DNA from: Sphagnum magellanicum
Lineage: Eukaryota > Streptophyta > Sphagnopsida > Sphagnales > Sphagnaceae
DNA: 64,000 nucleotides
Assembly: GCA_021904315.1 (NCBI GenBank)
Contig: CM038908.1
Coordinates: 17,752,501-17,816,500 of the forward strand
Direction of reading: 5' to 3'
Shown in pieces: positions 36,942-50,156 of this stretch; the stretch's first letter is position 1; each line of letters opens with the position of its first letter. The notes under the pieces are model-generated. The model was not told the origin of the DNA. It made no database searches and saw only the letters and a program-made list of their open reading frames with translations. The translations under genes were made by a program, and so were the position numbers.

Positions 36942-39900
36942 CTATTCTGAATGACCATATTTTATGAAACGCACAACAGATTGAGCCGTGCAGTAAGCTA
37001 TAGATTGTACAGTCACCATTGGGTTTATACCTGTAGCAGATGGGAAAACACTAGCATCGGCCACAAACAACCCTTCCACGTCCCATGTCTCACCACGAGG
37101 GTCCACTGCAGAGGTCATGGGATCGATTCCCATCCGACAACTGCCCATTTGATGCGCAGAATCCAGCGGTACACGGGGAAGACGTCTTGGATCCGTGAAG
37201 TAAGCACGAACACGCTTCAGATACTCTTCGACGTCGTCGTCTTCGGACGAAGCCGCAGCAGCTCCTCCACCCGTAGCGGCGGTTCGTATAATACGGAGCC
37301 CCTCGTCCCCTACGATGTGGGTACCAACCTCCACGGCGCCAGCGGCGATGAAGACGCGGAGAGCTTTCTCCACTCCCTCTGCCATTGTGATGGCGTCTTG
37401 CTTCGCAAATGGGTAATCGTACTCAACTTCGCCGTCCTTGTCCAATCGAACAGTACCGCTGCCTTTGTCTCGAGCTAGAACAAGAATGTGCGCCGTTCGG
37501 GAGTATCGACACATGCGCTTCTTGAACTCGGAACCCGAGCGCCAGCTTAGTCGCCCCGCGAACAGCCCGGGATAGACAATCGGAACTTCTAGTAACGCAG
37601 TTCCATGATCAGCTGATTGTGATAGTGATTTATTAGTAGCAGTCGTAGTATCATATTCGTGGTGGCTGTTGGATACTACCTTCGAGTATGAGGACATGAT
37701 AGTACCCTCGAAGTTTGTGCCATTGGGCCCTGTAGATTCTGGGAAATAGCTCCAAGCCAATGTTAGTGGGTGTAGATGCAAGTGTTTGCCGATGTTGGAG
37801 TTTTTGAGTCCGCTTCTGAGCAAGAGAGAAGGAGTCAAAAGAGAGCCACAAGCCACCACAGTTGCCTTCGCGGAGATGAACAAGCGTGCTGTCGCTCCAT
37901 TTGATCCATCAATCTTGGCAAACACGCCCTTGGCTTTTCTCGGCTTCATTTTCCTTTTCGTACTAGAAGCTGCTGAAGATTCGACGTTGTAAGATTCATG
38001 GAGTACCATCTCTGCTTTACAACCAGTTAGAATCACAGCGCCATGGCTCGTTGCGTCAACTAGCCATGTTTCTGTGGTTGCTTGCTTCTCTCCACTTCGA
38101 CAACCAAGGGAACAGTGGTCGCAATGGTGATCTGCTGCCGCGTTTTGAGGGACAGCATCCACCTAATTCAGGTACAGAAAAAAATTCCAGACCGATCATT
38201 AACATCTTCAGACATGAACACATTTATGTGGAATTTGATCACTCTTTGCAAAACTCATGGAAGATTGGATAAGAGAATATGATGCACACACCTCGTAACC
38301 TAGTTTAGTGCAGCCCTCTCTGAGAACGGAATTTTGGAAATTCTCTTTATTGCAGTTAGGCTGTACACTCAGTCGCTTCCACACAGTTTCCATGGCTTGA
38401 GCATACTCGTCGCTCGCGAAAAGAGAGAGCTCATGCTCCTCCGACCATTCACGCAACACATGGGGTGGAGTATGGAAGGAAGCTAACCAATTCACCGCAG
38501 TCCCGCCTCCCAATGTCGCGCCGGCCATAATAGAAACTCGGCCATCCGACGTTGCTACTGAGCCCCCATTTTCATACATCTCCCTCAGACTGGGCGATTC
38601 CAACAACGACAGATCTTGCCTCGCGAAGTATTGCCCCTTTTCTAGGACCACTACTTTGTACCCAGCCTTCGCTAGCACCGCCGCCGCCACCCCACCTCCA
38701 GCTCCTGACCCAACAACCACAGCATCACATTCGATGGCCAGATCTGTTGCGGAATTATATGTCAGATTGTGCTGCTTCTGATCGCTGAAGTTGCAGGTCT
38801 TCTCCAGGAACTCGTGACTATCCAACACCGAGCACCCAAAATTCGACAGGACAGAGCGTAGCGACTGCGACGCGTCGGGGCGGTTGCCTGCTGCTACGGC
38901 ACTTCGCAAATTCAGCACCTTGTTGTCAAGCGGCCTAGCAGTCGGCTCCAGCGGAAGTGATTCCGAAGACTCTGTATCTGGAGGATGGTAGCCGATTGCA
39001 GACCATGTGGGATTCCAGCCGTTCGCATCAACCTGTGATCATGAGCCGTTTTGAGATTGGCAAAAGGACAACTGATGAAAATGCAGAGCTACAAGAGTAG
39101 TTACCACACTTGCCAAACATTTGTAGAGACCTAGGAAAACAACGCTAGCTAGGTGCATAGAGAACTTGCCGTGATTGTACAGCTACGCTGAAATTCTTAC
39201 TACAGAGCTTTTTGATATCTAGGGCACCAACCTTGCTGTAGAAGACAAATTGGGTCAACCATTTGAAAACCTTGTAAACGGCTTGAAAGATAGATAGTGA
39301 GCTCTGCTCCCAACTGATGAGTATCCTTTCCCTCCGCTCCTGTGAGAGTGCTGAAAACTTGTGAAACCAAGGAAACGTCGAGCCGAGTCCGTTGCGACCC
39401 GATAGAAGAAAAGTGCCGAATGAAGTAGAAAGAAGCCATAGAACCAGATTCAGGAGGCCAACGACTTTGGGTTTCATGAATTCATACATCAATCCCGCAA
39501 CCTGCAAAATTGCGTTGCACCACACAGGCACAAGAGAAAGGAAGAATTGATCAGCACGAATATTGATGGTGACGCTAGGGACTGAAAATAGAACACTTAC
39601 AAGTGAGCAGAGGACCACTAGTTGCGGGTCCTTCTCTTTGTGGATTTTCACACATGCCTTTTCTAAACTTCTGAGCTTCTGAACACACGACTCTGAGCAG
39701 GGGTATTCAATTGAAGACTTATAATGAAGCTGATCATGAGCTTCTAAAAATTCTTTACTTTTTGGCGCCCTTCAAAATTAGGGTATAGGCACAGCGGACT
39801 AAGAGAGAAGAAATTTCAAAATGAATTCTTGAGCGGAAGGACCTCTTGCACGAGCCTGCAAATTATGCTCTTTGTCAACTACAAGGGAGATCTATACTAT

Positions 39901-40226
39901 CAAGTTGTGAGATCTATTATGTCACATGCCTCAAGTGGAACTCCAGCATTCGACGCCGACAATCGGTAGAAAGCATCGATCTGGTCGTGCGAGACTTTGG
40001 CCAGGTGCTCAACACCGGCGTAATCATCGACATGATCTCCGTTTTCGCCGCGTGATCCTAATGGACCAGCTGCAGCGAGCTGGTTGCCACGAGTAGTTAA
40101 GTCAACCGACGGCACGAAAGTGTCACAAACTGCAGCCAAAGCTTCCATCTGCTGCTGCGAGAATCCATGTGAATGCGGTGGTCGACCACCCTTGAGCAAC
40201 GGATGCACCCCGGCGGACATCCCCAT
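36942..40226 (-). CDS. FAO: Long-chain fatty alcohol oxidase (GMC oxidoreductase), 4 exons, 842 aa
   Basis: Family enzymes are membrane-bound flavoproteins that oxidise long-chain fatty alcohols to aldehydes with O2, producing H2O2. Exons: 40226-39930, 39501-39232, 39032-38292, 38162-36942. All joints are phase 0 and the frame is open throughout. Residues 18-39 (HSHGFSQQQMEALAAVCDTFVP) match the family N-terminus. A hydrophobic helix lies at ~113-133 (VVGLLNLVLWLL...). The FAD-binding GSGAGGG is at 297-303, followed by VVVLEKG. The C-terminal GMC domain has SAHQMGSCRMG (H773) and GINPMVT (N816), the expected catalytic His/Asn pair. At 842 aa it is somewhat longer than typical (~750), partly through low-complexity inserts (SSAASSTKRKMKPRK, GGGAAAASSEDDD). 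The ATG at 40226 has an ideal ACCATGG context. Intron 1 uses a GC donor; introns 2 and 3 are GT-AG. It appears functional. Confidence 0.92.
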
Positions 40227-41860
40227 GGTCGATATGACCACAGTCCGACAATCTCTTCGATCTCAAAATTTTGTGCACGCACACTCGCCGCTAGTGGCAC
40301 AAGAGAATTGGTGCGCATTAATTGAATATCATTGGCCAAGAAACAATGTGAATCCTTTCCCACTCCCATGAATTTAAACAGTCGTAGAGCACGAGGCAGT
40401 TAGACCACAAGGGAATACAGGTCAAATGTCACATGACTATTTTTTTAAATCCTTTGGCAAAGGGCAACTCAAAATACCATCAATTTGATGATAAAATGAG
40501 TTTCATCCGATCTTTATTGTTTGAACGCCTCCACTACTATTACATATATTTTCACTACTCCTACTGCTATAACTATTATAATTCGTCTTGGACCTTGTGC
40601 ATTAAATGCTGAGTTTCAGCATTTCATATTCAAATTTAATAAAATTCCTTTAAAATGTCAGTAGAATGTAATAAAATAAAATATGGACAAATTCTAGAAC
40701 ATTGTAACTTTTTAATTCTCGGATAGAATATCATTTATTTTTTAAAGACAGGGTTTCAAATGATCAGTTCTTAGTCCAAAGAACCTTGAACAGGGATCAA
40801 AGAAGGTATGACTTTGAGTCATACCCCGAGGGATTCAACTTGAAACCCCACTTGTTAACCTCAAATTTAACCCTGTGTTATAGGGTGTATATCATACTAT
40901 GTTTCCCACCCTTTTGATCTCCTATCACCTTTCTCAAGCCAAGGTGACACTTTTTTCCAAGTTTGGACAGATCTAATAACATCAACTTCCAATGTTTTTT
41001 TATTAACCCATTTTACAAAATTGTGGGAATGTGGGAGGGGGCTGAATGAAAAAAAACAGTTTTTCAAAAAATTGTCTTTGCTTTATTATGTGTGTATTTG
41101 CTCTATGCATATTTTACCATGCATATTTTCCTTATTCAAAGCTTTTTTTGTGAAGTTTTTTTTCATCCAATTCATATGAATGCCTTTTATCTACCCATGA
41201 ATTATTTCTATCATTGAAGAGTGATAGTAAGGTCAAAATCTCCAAAAACTCGGAATTGTCAAGGCTGCCCAAAATAAAAAAGATTTCACTTTCAATGGTG
41301 CGAATTTTTCATATTTCTGCCAAATCTTTTTTTTTTTTTTCATATGGAAAGATCCGGATTGAAGTCACCTACAACTCTACCCAGTTGGATTTCTCAAATT
41401 CTGACATTTTACATAGCTTTTAGGAAGGTTTGCATGGGCTGATTCCTAGTATTTCAAGTGGGACTGTTTTTGGTCAAATGTCGTTTAAGGGTTAAAACCC
41501 TGCCCGACTTTTAGTATTTTTTCATACCCCGCTAAACACTGGATTTCAGCCCCTACCCTAATGGTGTTGAACATTAAATTGCAAATGATCTTTACAAGAT
41601 CATTACAAGATCAAAGATGATCACTAGATTGGAGTTGGAATATCCAAGTTGAAAGGAATTAGAATAATGTTGTAAAACCTTCGAAAGCTTTTAGATTTTT
41701 CAAGCTCATGCAACCTCACAAATATGCAATTGTCTTTGTAGTAAGACAAGTTAAGGGAGAAGCAAACTTTGTAAGCAAGAATTAATTGCACTTACGTTAT
41801 TACATTGTTAGTTAAATTTTTAAAAAAAATTAATATCATGAGAAACGCGCATGATGAAAT
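40227..41860. other. Upstream flank of the fatty alcohol oxidase gene and AT-rich spacer
   Basis: The first ~150 bp upstream of the ATG stay moderately GC-rich (leader/promoter); the rest is AT-rich. No second gene, and no TATA box that I would defend, was found. Confidence 0.35.
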
Positions 41861-41916
41861 GGTGTAGGTCTATTGCTTTGTTTTTCTACTCCATCCTGAT
41901 GACATCCCAAACCAAA

Positions 41917-42170
41917 ATTGAAATCCAAAACTCTCAAAATATTCCAAACATAATAAATTTCCAAAACATAATTGAAATCTAAAACTTTCAACATACCCAA
42001 ACAATTTTTTTCAATATAAAATTGAAATCTAGAACTCTCATCATATTCAAACAATTTTTTCAAACCAAAATTGAAATGTAGAATTCTTAGCATATTCAAA
42101 CAAAATTTTCAATGTAGAATTGAAATCTAGAACTTTCCAGATATTGAAACATGTTTTCCAAAGAAACTAA
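41917..42170. repeat. ~50-bp minisatellite, 5 copies
   Basis: 'attgaaatctagaactctca' variants start at about 41917, 41971, 42021, 42069 and 42119, separated by 'catattcaaacaattttttc'-type halves. Spacing is 48-54 bp. The minus-strand frame at 42099-41836 shows the repeat as LRILHFN-like peptides and is not a gene. Confidence 0.7.
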
Positions 42171-42179
42171 AGCCTCTTC

Positions 42180-45100
42180 TAGTTTTCACAAATTAGTTTC
42201 CAAGGTGAGAATACATAGTCTACAATTTGAGTATTTCAAAATATAAAAAACAAAAGTGCAGTTGCAATAATGTTTTTGCTCCTACAATGGACCTTCACTC
42301 AAATTCAATTCACAAATTGGAACAACTACAATCTTGAGAAATGTCATGCCATATTATGACATTGAAGAAAATTGATTGTATGCTAGTTGAATGGTGATTG
42401 AAAACTACATTTTCACTTATTATTGTTACAAATTTTGCTTCCTTTTGGAGATGGGTTTGGTTGTGGGGATGTTGTGGTAAGTCATTCATCTCAAGATTGC
42501 TTTTAGCTTTAAATCAATGACCAACCTCTTGTAATGAAATTTGCAATTTGGGTGAAAATTACAATCTTTTGGCCATGGATTGAAACACACAAATTTTTTT
42601 TTGAATTTTTTCCTTTGGATACTTTGAATGTGTTTATTTCTTATGTAAACTTGTTTAAAAATTTATGAACATGCAATCATAGATTGTTTCATAGTCATTA
42701 GGTGGGGTAGCATGGGTTTTGAGTATGATTATGCCCTTACAATAAAGCATTGCGCCTTGTGAATTAAGGGTGGAGCTTAAGGTTTGGGGTGTAATGCTTT
42801 GTTGCTAGGGAATGACTTGGCATAATGACCAAGATAGGCCAATATAATAGGAGGCCCTACCATACAAGCTTACCCTGGTTAGGGGCATTTCATGAAATAT
42901 AATGCCTTTTCGAAAGGTTACTATTTTCCATTAACATTCTCCATTTTTTATAAACTTTTCCTCACCCACTAGCTTTTTTTATGGGCTAGGAAACCACCCA
43001 AATGCAACATCACAACCCCTTTCATTGTACATTTCTTACAACATCAAAAGTGTAAACCCTTTTTCAAACTTGTCCAGATAACTCCATTTGCCAATTTGAG
43101 ACAATGGAATGTTTTCCTTATTTTATTTGCCCATCCATTCATCTTGATTACATAGTATGATGACTCCAAAAAAATTGGTGCTAACCATTTGATAATAAAA
43201 GAATTGGCAATGATATATTAAATGAAGATTCTATTCCTTAACATAAATGTACTGGATTTCATTGTAATTTTAGTTAGTTGTGTCATATGTTTCATGTGTG
43301 CCTAGCCTTTAAAAGCATCCTTAGAAGTTAGGCAATGAATTTGTTAGATTGTTTAGATTATTACATCAAGGTGTTAATGGGAGAACTAAGAACAATTTAG
43401 GTTTCGATTTTTGGACATGGATTAGAACCATGATTAAAGGTTTTCTTGGTTATCATATTTGTTCATTTTTTTTCAAGTTGAACCTTTTACTTTTCAAGAA
43501 AATTTGTAACTTATGTTATGTTTTGTGTGCACTTGTTTGAGATTAATGAAACTTACATTAGTTGAAGGAGAACATGGAATCCCCCTTGAAACTTGGAAAC
43601 ACATTATCTATTTGGAGAGAATGCATTGTCTTTGTTAAGTTCTTTAGTGTCTTTCCATTTTTGCCAACTTCCAAATGGTTTGAGATCTTGGGTTTAAATC
43701 CAGAATAGCCTTTGACACCTATTATTACATTCCATTTTAGAAGGAACATCTTTGGATGTTTCATGTCAAATGCTATGATTCATATTGCATTAACACTTAT
43801 ATTAACATTCATTAGGTTTAATGGTAGTTAAGATTGAGGTTTTAAAAGGTTTTTTTAAGAGGCAAAGACAAAGGAAGTTAAGTCAATAATATGATGAAAT
43901 ATTTGGCATTTTTGTTAGTATTTATTGTTGGTGATTTTGCTTTCCTAGAGAGTTGCAAAAACGGACTTGTGACAACTTGGAAAATTTAACAAGAGAAGGT
44001 TTGGTCTTGGGTAATTTTGGTGGGTCTTTCATAACTATTTTCAATCCGACTTTTATGTAGTGTGTAAGAAATCATGGTTAAGTGAAATAATTGAGTAAAA
44101 CAATATTTAAATCACAAAATTGATGATGGCTTATCAATTTGTGGTTGAAAATAACAAATTGCAAAAGGCCATAAATATTAATTTCAAAACTAGACCACAT
44201 AACAAGTTCATAAGGAGGTAATTAACATTTGATCTCCATGTTGTTGTGCATTACCTACGATGATCAAATTTTTTTTTTTTAAATTTATATTTTCATATAT
44301 TTATGTCAATGTCAAATTTAATTCAAATTGATATACATTTCATGGACAAGAAAAGACACATGTTAATTTTTTTTTTATATTCATGTTGGTGGATAGGGAA
44401 AAAAAATGAAGTAGTTATAAAATGGGGGTAGTTATTAGGAAAGGTGAGAGAGTGTTATTATTATGAAAATTAATAGGAAAAGGCAATAGTTATAAAGAAA
44501 AAAAGTTATGAAATGGTTAGGCTTGAAAATGTGGTAGTTATTTTTGAATTGTCTTTGGAATTGTCCATGTATGACCATATGATCAAAATGGTCATGTAGA
44601 AGCAACAAACGAAACTTTTTGCAAAGAACCCCATATAAACCATTTCTATGTCATTGGAATGAAAACCATGTTTGAGTAATGTTGCTTTAGTGTCTTACCA
44701 ACATAAGTTTGAAAATTACAAAGAAATTTGGGGTTTCCATATTATAGCTTCAATGCATATCTGTGGAATAGTTTTGAAGATTCCATATCAAAAAATTGAA
44801 TGTTCCAACAGATTTTGTAATTTCCTTCATGAAATTTTGTTTTTTGAAAAAAACATATTAATTTTTTTTCATCATTTCTACAAGTAATATGATTTTTGTC
44901 AAAGCTACCAACCAAGGTACTAGGGAATCCAATAAGCAACCAATGACAACAATTTCAAGCAAAATTTCATAAGGTAACATGGAGTCCCTTTAATGATAAG
45001 AAAAGAACACACATAATTGTGAAAGTGGATATGTTATTGGTTTCATAGCACAATTCTTCATGGGAGCTCCATGAAGTTCCAATGTTTGAAATATATTATA

Positions 45101-46300
45101 TTGTAAGACCTTGGTAGCTTGAAGACTAATAACATTATTTGAAGAAATATTGAACTTTCAAAAACAAATTTTTTGAAAGCATGCACAAAATGTTGAAGGA
45201 AATTGCAAATCTTTTGGAATATTCATGAGTTTATGTGCTTTGACATGGAATCTTCAAAATTAATTAATTGTTCCAAATATATGTTTTGAAGTTGCGATGT
45301 ACTACAATAACTAAAACCAAGTTGTTATAGATTAGAAATGAGATGTAGAATTTGTAAAATAAAAAATGTTATATTTAGTAGCAAAGCCCAAATTTTGCAT
45401 TGAAAGCTGGTAAATAGTACAATGGGACTGTAAGGGAAGCTTGGATGCAAGTTAATAGACTTTGGTTGTGGAAATATTGTTGTAGAGAGTAATCAGAATG
45501 AAACCCTTATGACACTTAAATGATGTATAATGGGGATCAAGGGCATGAAAAAGAACTTCAACATTTCATAGTTAAAGCTAGGAGTCTAGATTCTAAAGAT
45601 ATAATGGTTCAAAGGTTTTGTGACCTTTTTTGAAACTTGGGTGTCAAAATGTTAGCTTTGAAATTTCATTTTACTAAAAAGTTTTTAAAAGAATATTAGA
45701 CCAAACCATGCTTTACCTTGAATACATCTTACGGTCAATGTGTTTTTCTTGTTGGGCACAAACGTTGCTTTTAAGTTGTGTAAAACATGGTTTAAAGGAC
45801 TATTGCCATTTTGAAAAATGACTTAAGATTAGCTTTAACAATGTTCAATATGTGACCTTGCAAAAGTCCATATGCATCCTTTTGTTGCCTTTGGAGCTCA
45901 AAGAAATGTTGTCACTCTTTTCTTGGCACATTCAAAGTCATAAAAATTGCTCAAATTTATCAAGAAATAAACAAGATATGACCTTTGGAATTGAAAGGGG
46001 TAATTGTTCAAATATTAGCCCATGAAAATAGTTAATGTTTTGGAGCTTAAGATCTTTGAACATTGCTTTATTGCATATAGAGTTCAAAAAACTTTTGTAG
46101 AACTTCAAGTGACTACTCATCCATATCTTTTTAAATCATTTAAAACAGACAAAATATGAAGAAGATATAGGATTGGGAAGTGAGGGAGTTATATGTTCTT
46201 GTTTTTTGTTTTTTTTTCCCCTCCTTTGTCTGTGTAGGCTAGTTCAAACAGCTTTTGTAGAGCTTCAGTTGGCACACCCATGACCATGAAATTGGCTTAG
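42180..46300. other. AT-rich intergenic region without a recognised gene
   Basis: Frames are all under 75 codons and lack motifs. Composition is uniformly AT-rich, with short poly-T and poly-A runs (for example near 44270 and 44370). I see no tandem structure of note. Confidence 0.45.
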
Positions 46301-46329
46301 AAAGGACACCCAAAAAAAAAAAACAAAGA

Positions 46330-46463
46330 AGATATGTAATGTTGAGTTATAAGGTAACCCATCATCAAACATTAACTTATGCTGAGCCGAACTGGCATGT
46401 TTTGACGTTTCTTCATCCAATTGTAATTCCAGGGTCACATACTGAGCAGAGCTGGAAATGCTC
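46330..46463. mobile_element. Right part of a MITE-like element (element 1)
   Basis: Its right ~85 bp ('gcatgttttgacgtttcttc', then 'ggtcacatactgagcagagc', ending 'ggaaatgctc') match the right end of the element at 46467-46841. It ends immediately before a TTA trinucleotide that also borders that element. Its left end was not located, so the start given is nominal. Confidence 0.45.
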
Positions 46464-46466
46464 TTA

Positions 46467-46841
46467 GAGCAGCTCCTATGGTGCTCAGTATGTGACCCTG
46501 ACAAATATTTTTCACATGCAAGTTTAGTAATTTACTTTCTTGTAACCCAACCCATGAAATTGAAACTAGGACATCAAATAGGTGAGGAACTACTAATAAA
46601 AAAACCACCTGGACAAATCAGTACGATGGGCCAATCAGAAACACTGAACAGCAGTCAGATCATATTTATTACACTCTTTTTCTGTAGGTGCACAGCGTTG
46701 CTGCGGCTTTTACTAGCCACAGCAAACTGTGCAATTATGCTCAGCAAAAACTATTTTCCTAAGCCAAACCGGTATGTTTTGACTTTTCTTCATCCAATTT
46801 CAATGTGCAGGATCGTATACTGAGCACCGCTGGAGATGCTG
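46467..46841. mobile_element. MITE-like element with ~40-bp terminal inverted repeats (element 2)
   Basis: The left end 'gagcagctcctatggtgctc' plus 'agtatgtgaccctg' is matched by the reverse complement of the right end, 'cagcatctccagcggtgctc' plus 'agtatacgatcctg'. Length is ~375 bp. The flanks are TTA on the left and TAA on the right. The 3-bp A/T-rich flank and size resemble Tourist/Harbinger-type MITEs, but the target duplication is imperfect and the superfamily is uncertain. A plus-strand frame (46458-46823) spans it by chance. Confidence 0.6.
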
Positions 46842-46849
46842 TAAGAGGA

Positions 46850-47980
46850 TATCAAAGGGCTTTGTTACTGGACACTGGATATTTGGGGCTACGAGATTTG
46901 GCCCAAGTTATTCCTTACCAAAAGTTCAAATAAACAAAATTGCATGTGTGATTGCTGACGTTATTACTTGCCATAAAGACAAAAAAATCTTTTGGCCATT
47001 CTTTTGCAAGAACATCATAATGCCTAATAAATTCATGAAATTGGGATGCCAAGGTGCTTTCCAATGGAAATATGAGGGCAAACCAAGCTTGGATGCTTGT
47101 CCTTGGGAGGAAACCAACCTGTTTCCTCCCAAGCTATTGTAGGTTCAATTCATCACTAAGCTCTGATAAATGTTTCCTATTGCACAATGCATCAAAGTGC
47201 GCACACACCCTAAGAAATCGTTAATTAACCTAGTCATTGAAAACCATGTGTGTAGTGTGTACATGGGGGGGTCAATCTTAAGAACCATGTCAACCTTGTT
47301 TATCATGGTTACAAATGGCCATCATTTCTCTTGAAAGAAGAGGCAATCACCTAACAACCCTGAAAATTTATTAATTTTAGTCACACTTTATTGGCAAATG
47401 ACTCTTTTTCAAAACAAATACCTAGATATATTTGTATTAGGCTGAGCATTAAGGAGGTGCAACCGACAACAACATTTGCATTTAGTCCAATTTTGGGATT
47501 TGGATTCGGGCTTTTGATTGTGAGTTTATGCTAGTTATGTCAGAACAAAGTTTATTTTTCTCAAATTGGATTTTTTTCCAAGAGAGTTTTCACCATAATT
47601 TGTGTGTGTGTGTTGAGAGAGAGGAAATAACAATTGAGAGTAGTAAAACATACATTGATTAAAGGAAAACATATAATGCTCTTGCAGGAGGAGCCCATAG
47701 GACATTGATTAGGAAGCAAGTGATCTTGTAGGAATGCACTTGGAAGGGTTTGGTGAACGTCCTCAAAGTCCTTCCGTTCTTGGTTGCTTGATAGCTTAAT
47801 TAAGTTTAAGGTCTAGTTATATTCCATGGGGTAAATAAGTTATGGAGTATTCCAAGTGAATATTTCAAGGAGATTGACTGATTGTGGATGAAAATGCAAA
47901 TACGCATAGAAACCCTATTAAACCACAATATTGGGCACCCAACAAAGACACTGGTATTTTTTCCATTTAGCTTTATCGTA
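46850..47980. other. Intergenic, no recognised gene
   Basis: Overlapping 64- and 68-codon frames at 46926-47142 are on opposite strands and motif-free. A short 'tgtgtgtgtgttgagagaga' microsatellite lies near 47605. Confidence 0.4.
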
Positions 47981-47994
47981 TACAAATTGGAGAG

Positions 47995-48122
47995 GAAAGT
48001 CCCCATGTACCTTCCCACTTCGGGTGGAAACTACCCATGTATCTTTCCACTTGGATGAGAAACTCCCCTCGTACCTTCGTGCTTGGATAGGAAATTACCC
48101 ATTTACCTTCCCACTTTTGCAC
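47995..48122. repeat. 32-bp tandem repeat, 4 copies in exact register
   Basis: Units start at 47995, 48027, 48059 and 48091, each beginning 'gaaa' and containing 'ccccatgtaccttcccactt' or close variants. Register is exactly 32 bp despite substitutions. Confidence 0.8.
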
Positions 48123-48129
48123 TTTTGAA

Positions 48130-50150
48130 AAAGCTAGAGGCATTTTAATATGCAAAAAGCAAACCAAATTCTTGCATATTAGGAAGATGCTACCATTTGC
48201 ATTAGTTGCACCAATTCCATTGCAATAAAATGTTAAGTCCTTATCTTAATATTCTCTCAAACTGAGATTGAACAACGGCATTCTTACCATGAATTTGGTA
48301 GGCTCTTTCATCTCTCATGAAGTTTGTGTACTCTCTCCCATCCTACTTCACATCATCATTTATTGTTGAATCGTGAATGGCTAAAATAGGAATTGCAAAA
48401 AAAAAAGAACTCTAGACAATCGGGCCTCATAACTAGCAACTTGACACCAAAACTTGGTAGTCTTCCTAACTTGCTTAGTCTCCATAAGAAGAGATAACAT
48501 ACCTTAGACATGTTAGAGATGTTTAAAACCCTCCACCAAAACTCTCAGAAATGTTTCCAACTGATGGATCCCAAAGTTCCCAATAACAAGTTAACGGTGT
48601 CTAATTGGACCATTTTTTATTAAGCTTTCTGAGCATTTGGAATCTGCAACAAAAATTGCAATGTGAAGTGGAGGTGGCGAACTTTCTAGAATGAAAGTAA
48701 TTGACACCTTGTGGTAGCACGAGGTTACCAAATCAAATCTAGGGAGATAAAATCCTATTGAATGTGCGTATGGGAGTCTTGGACCCCGACCAAGATACCC
48801 TACTTTGATTTGGTGGGACACTTGCCATTTCAAGTGGTTATCTTGAAAGTGGGTTTGGTGAAGGAATGGGATTGGATGCTGGAGATTTGGGGTGCCTTAT
48901 CAAACTGAAATAACTGGAGTTTCACATGTACTCACTACACACCTCTCCTATTAATTCGACAAGGTGCCTCCCAAGTAGGTTTTTTTTTTTTTTTTTTTTT
49001 TTCTCTGGCAATGAGCCAATTTGATTGGCCCATCACTCAAAAAAAATGAAAGTATGGAGGCTGCCCAAAATAAAAGGTTCTATTTTGAAGTATATTGTTC
49101 CTCCCCTTTGGCCCAGCTATATAGTTGAAAGGAGGACAACATTTGCCAAAGCATATGGAATTAAAGTGAGGTGCTATGGAGAACATGTTGGGGAACACAT
49201 TGGGAACTTGGGGAACCCATTGGGTAGGAACACATTGGGAACCAGGGAAAAATGAACCCCCGTCCCCAAAAACTTAAAATGAAAAAAATCAAGGCACTTT
49301 GAGTGCATGCTGAGCCTTCCCATTGGCTGCATTAAATTTCTATGTTCCAAAACTGTTGGTCACCATTTTTGGCCTGGGCTAATACCCCCATTATAAACTT
49401 GGGGGTACTTACTTATCCATAAATGTTTGATGGAAAACTGAAAACAATTTGTGAAGTGAAGATTTTACTTTGGCATTAGATAAATGAAACGGGTTTGTAT
49501 CAACAAATATCTCAACGGCTTTGGATACACCCAACTTCCCCAAAGATTGTGCACTACTTACATCTCACTTTGTGGGGTGCTTTAGATATTTATATTCTAG
49601 TGCATATTATTGACATTTGTACAAATCAGTTCCAGACACCATGTTGGAAATCTTTCTGGCCAAGATTTGGATTCACCTTTTCTGGGGGTTCTTTGAACTG
49701 AATTTTTGGGTCCTTAAGGTTTTTTTCTTTTAGATAGGACTAATAAAAGGACCTCATATGAAGAGTGGAGGGCTTGGTGCAACATGAGCTTGATAACTTC
49801 CATTATTAATTGCTTGATTATCCTAACCCTGAATATCAACTTTAGTCCAATACAACAATTGTCTTTTTATGGCAAATTTTTGCACTGTGTCAACAAATTT
49901 TAAGTGCCATACAACTCATACAACTGGTAAAAGGCTTTTTTTTTAATATAATTTTTCAAATAAAATCGCCAAAAAGGAAAGGTTTTTGGACTAGGTTTGC
50001 CAGATTTAGAGTGCCTGCTCCTGCAGGTCATGAAACAAGAACAGAATTTTTAAAATATTTACGGATCATGTAGTCAAATCTGCCTAGATCCTCCTGTGGT
50101 TGGTTGCGAATGTGCCTACATCACAAAAGTGAAAAAGAAAGCCTTGTTAC
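48130..50150. other. Intergenic, no recognised gene
   Basis: Includes a 23-base poly-T run at 48980-49002 and 'tgggaacacattgggaa'-type short repeats near 49190-49240. Frames up to 80 codons lack motifs. Confidence 0.4.
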
Positions 50151-50156
50151 CATCGA

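Noticed and set aside
36951..37478. 175-codon plus-strand ORF
   Set aside because: Antisense shadow of the last exon of the fatty alcohol oxidase gene.
40097..40369. Alternative minus-strand N-terminus for the fatty alcohol oxidase
   Set aside because: Different frame from the conserved HGFSQQQME segment; the ATG at 40226 has ideal context.
46458..46823. 121-codon ORF
   Set aside because: Spans the MITE-like element from terminus to terminus; no protein motif.
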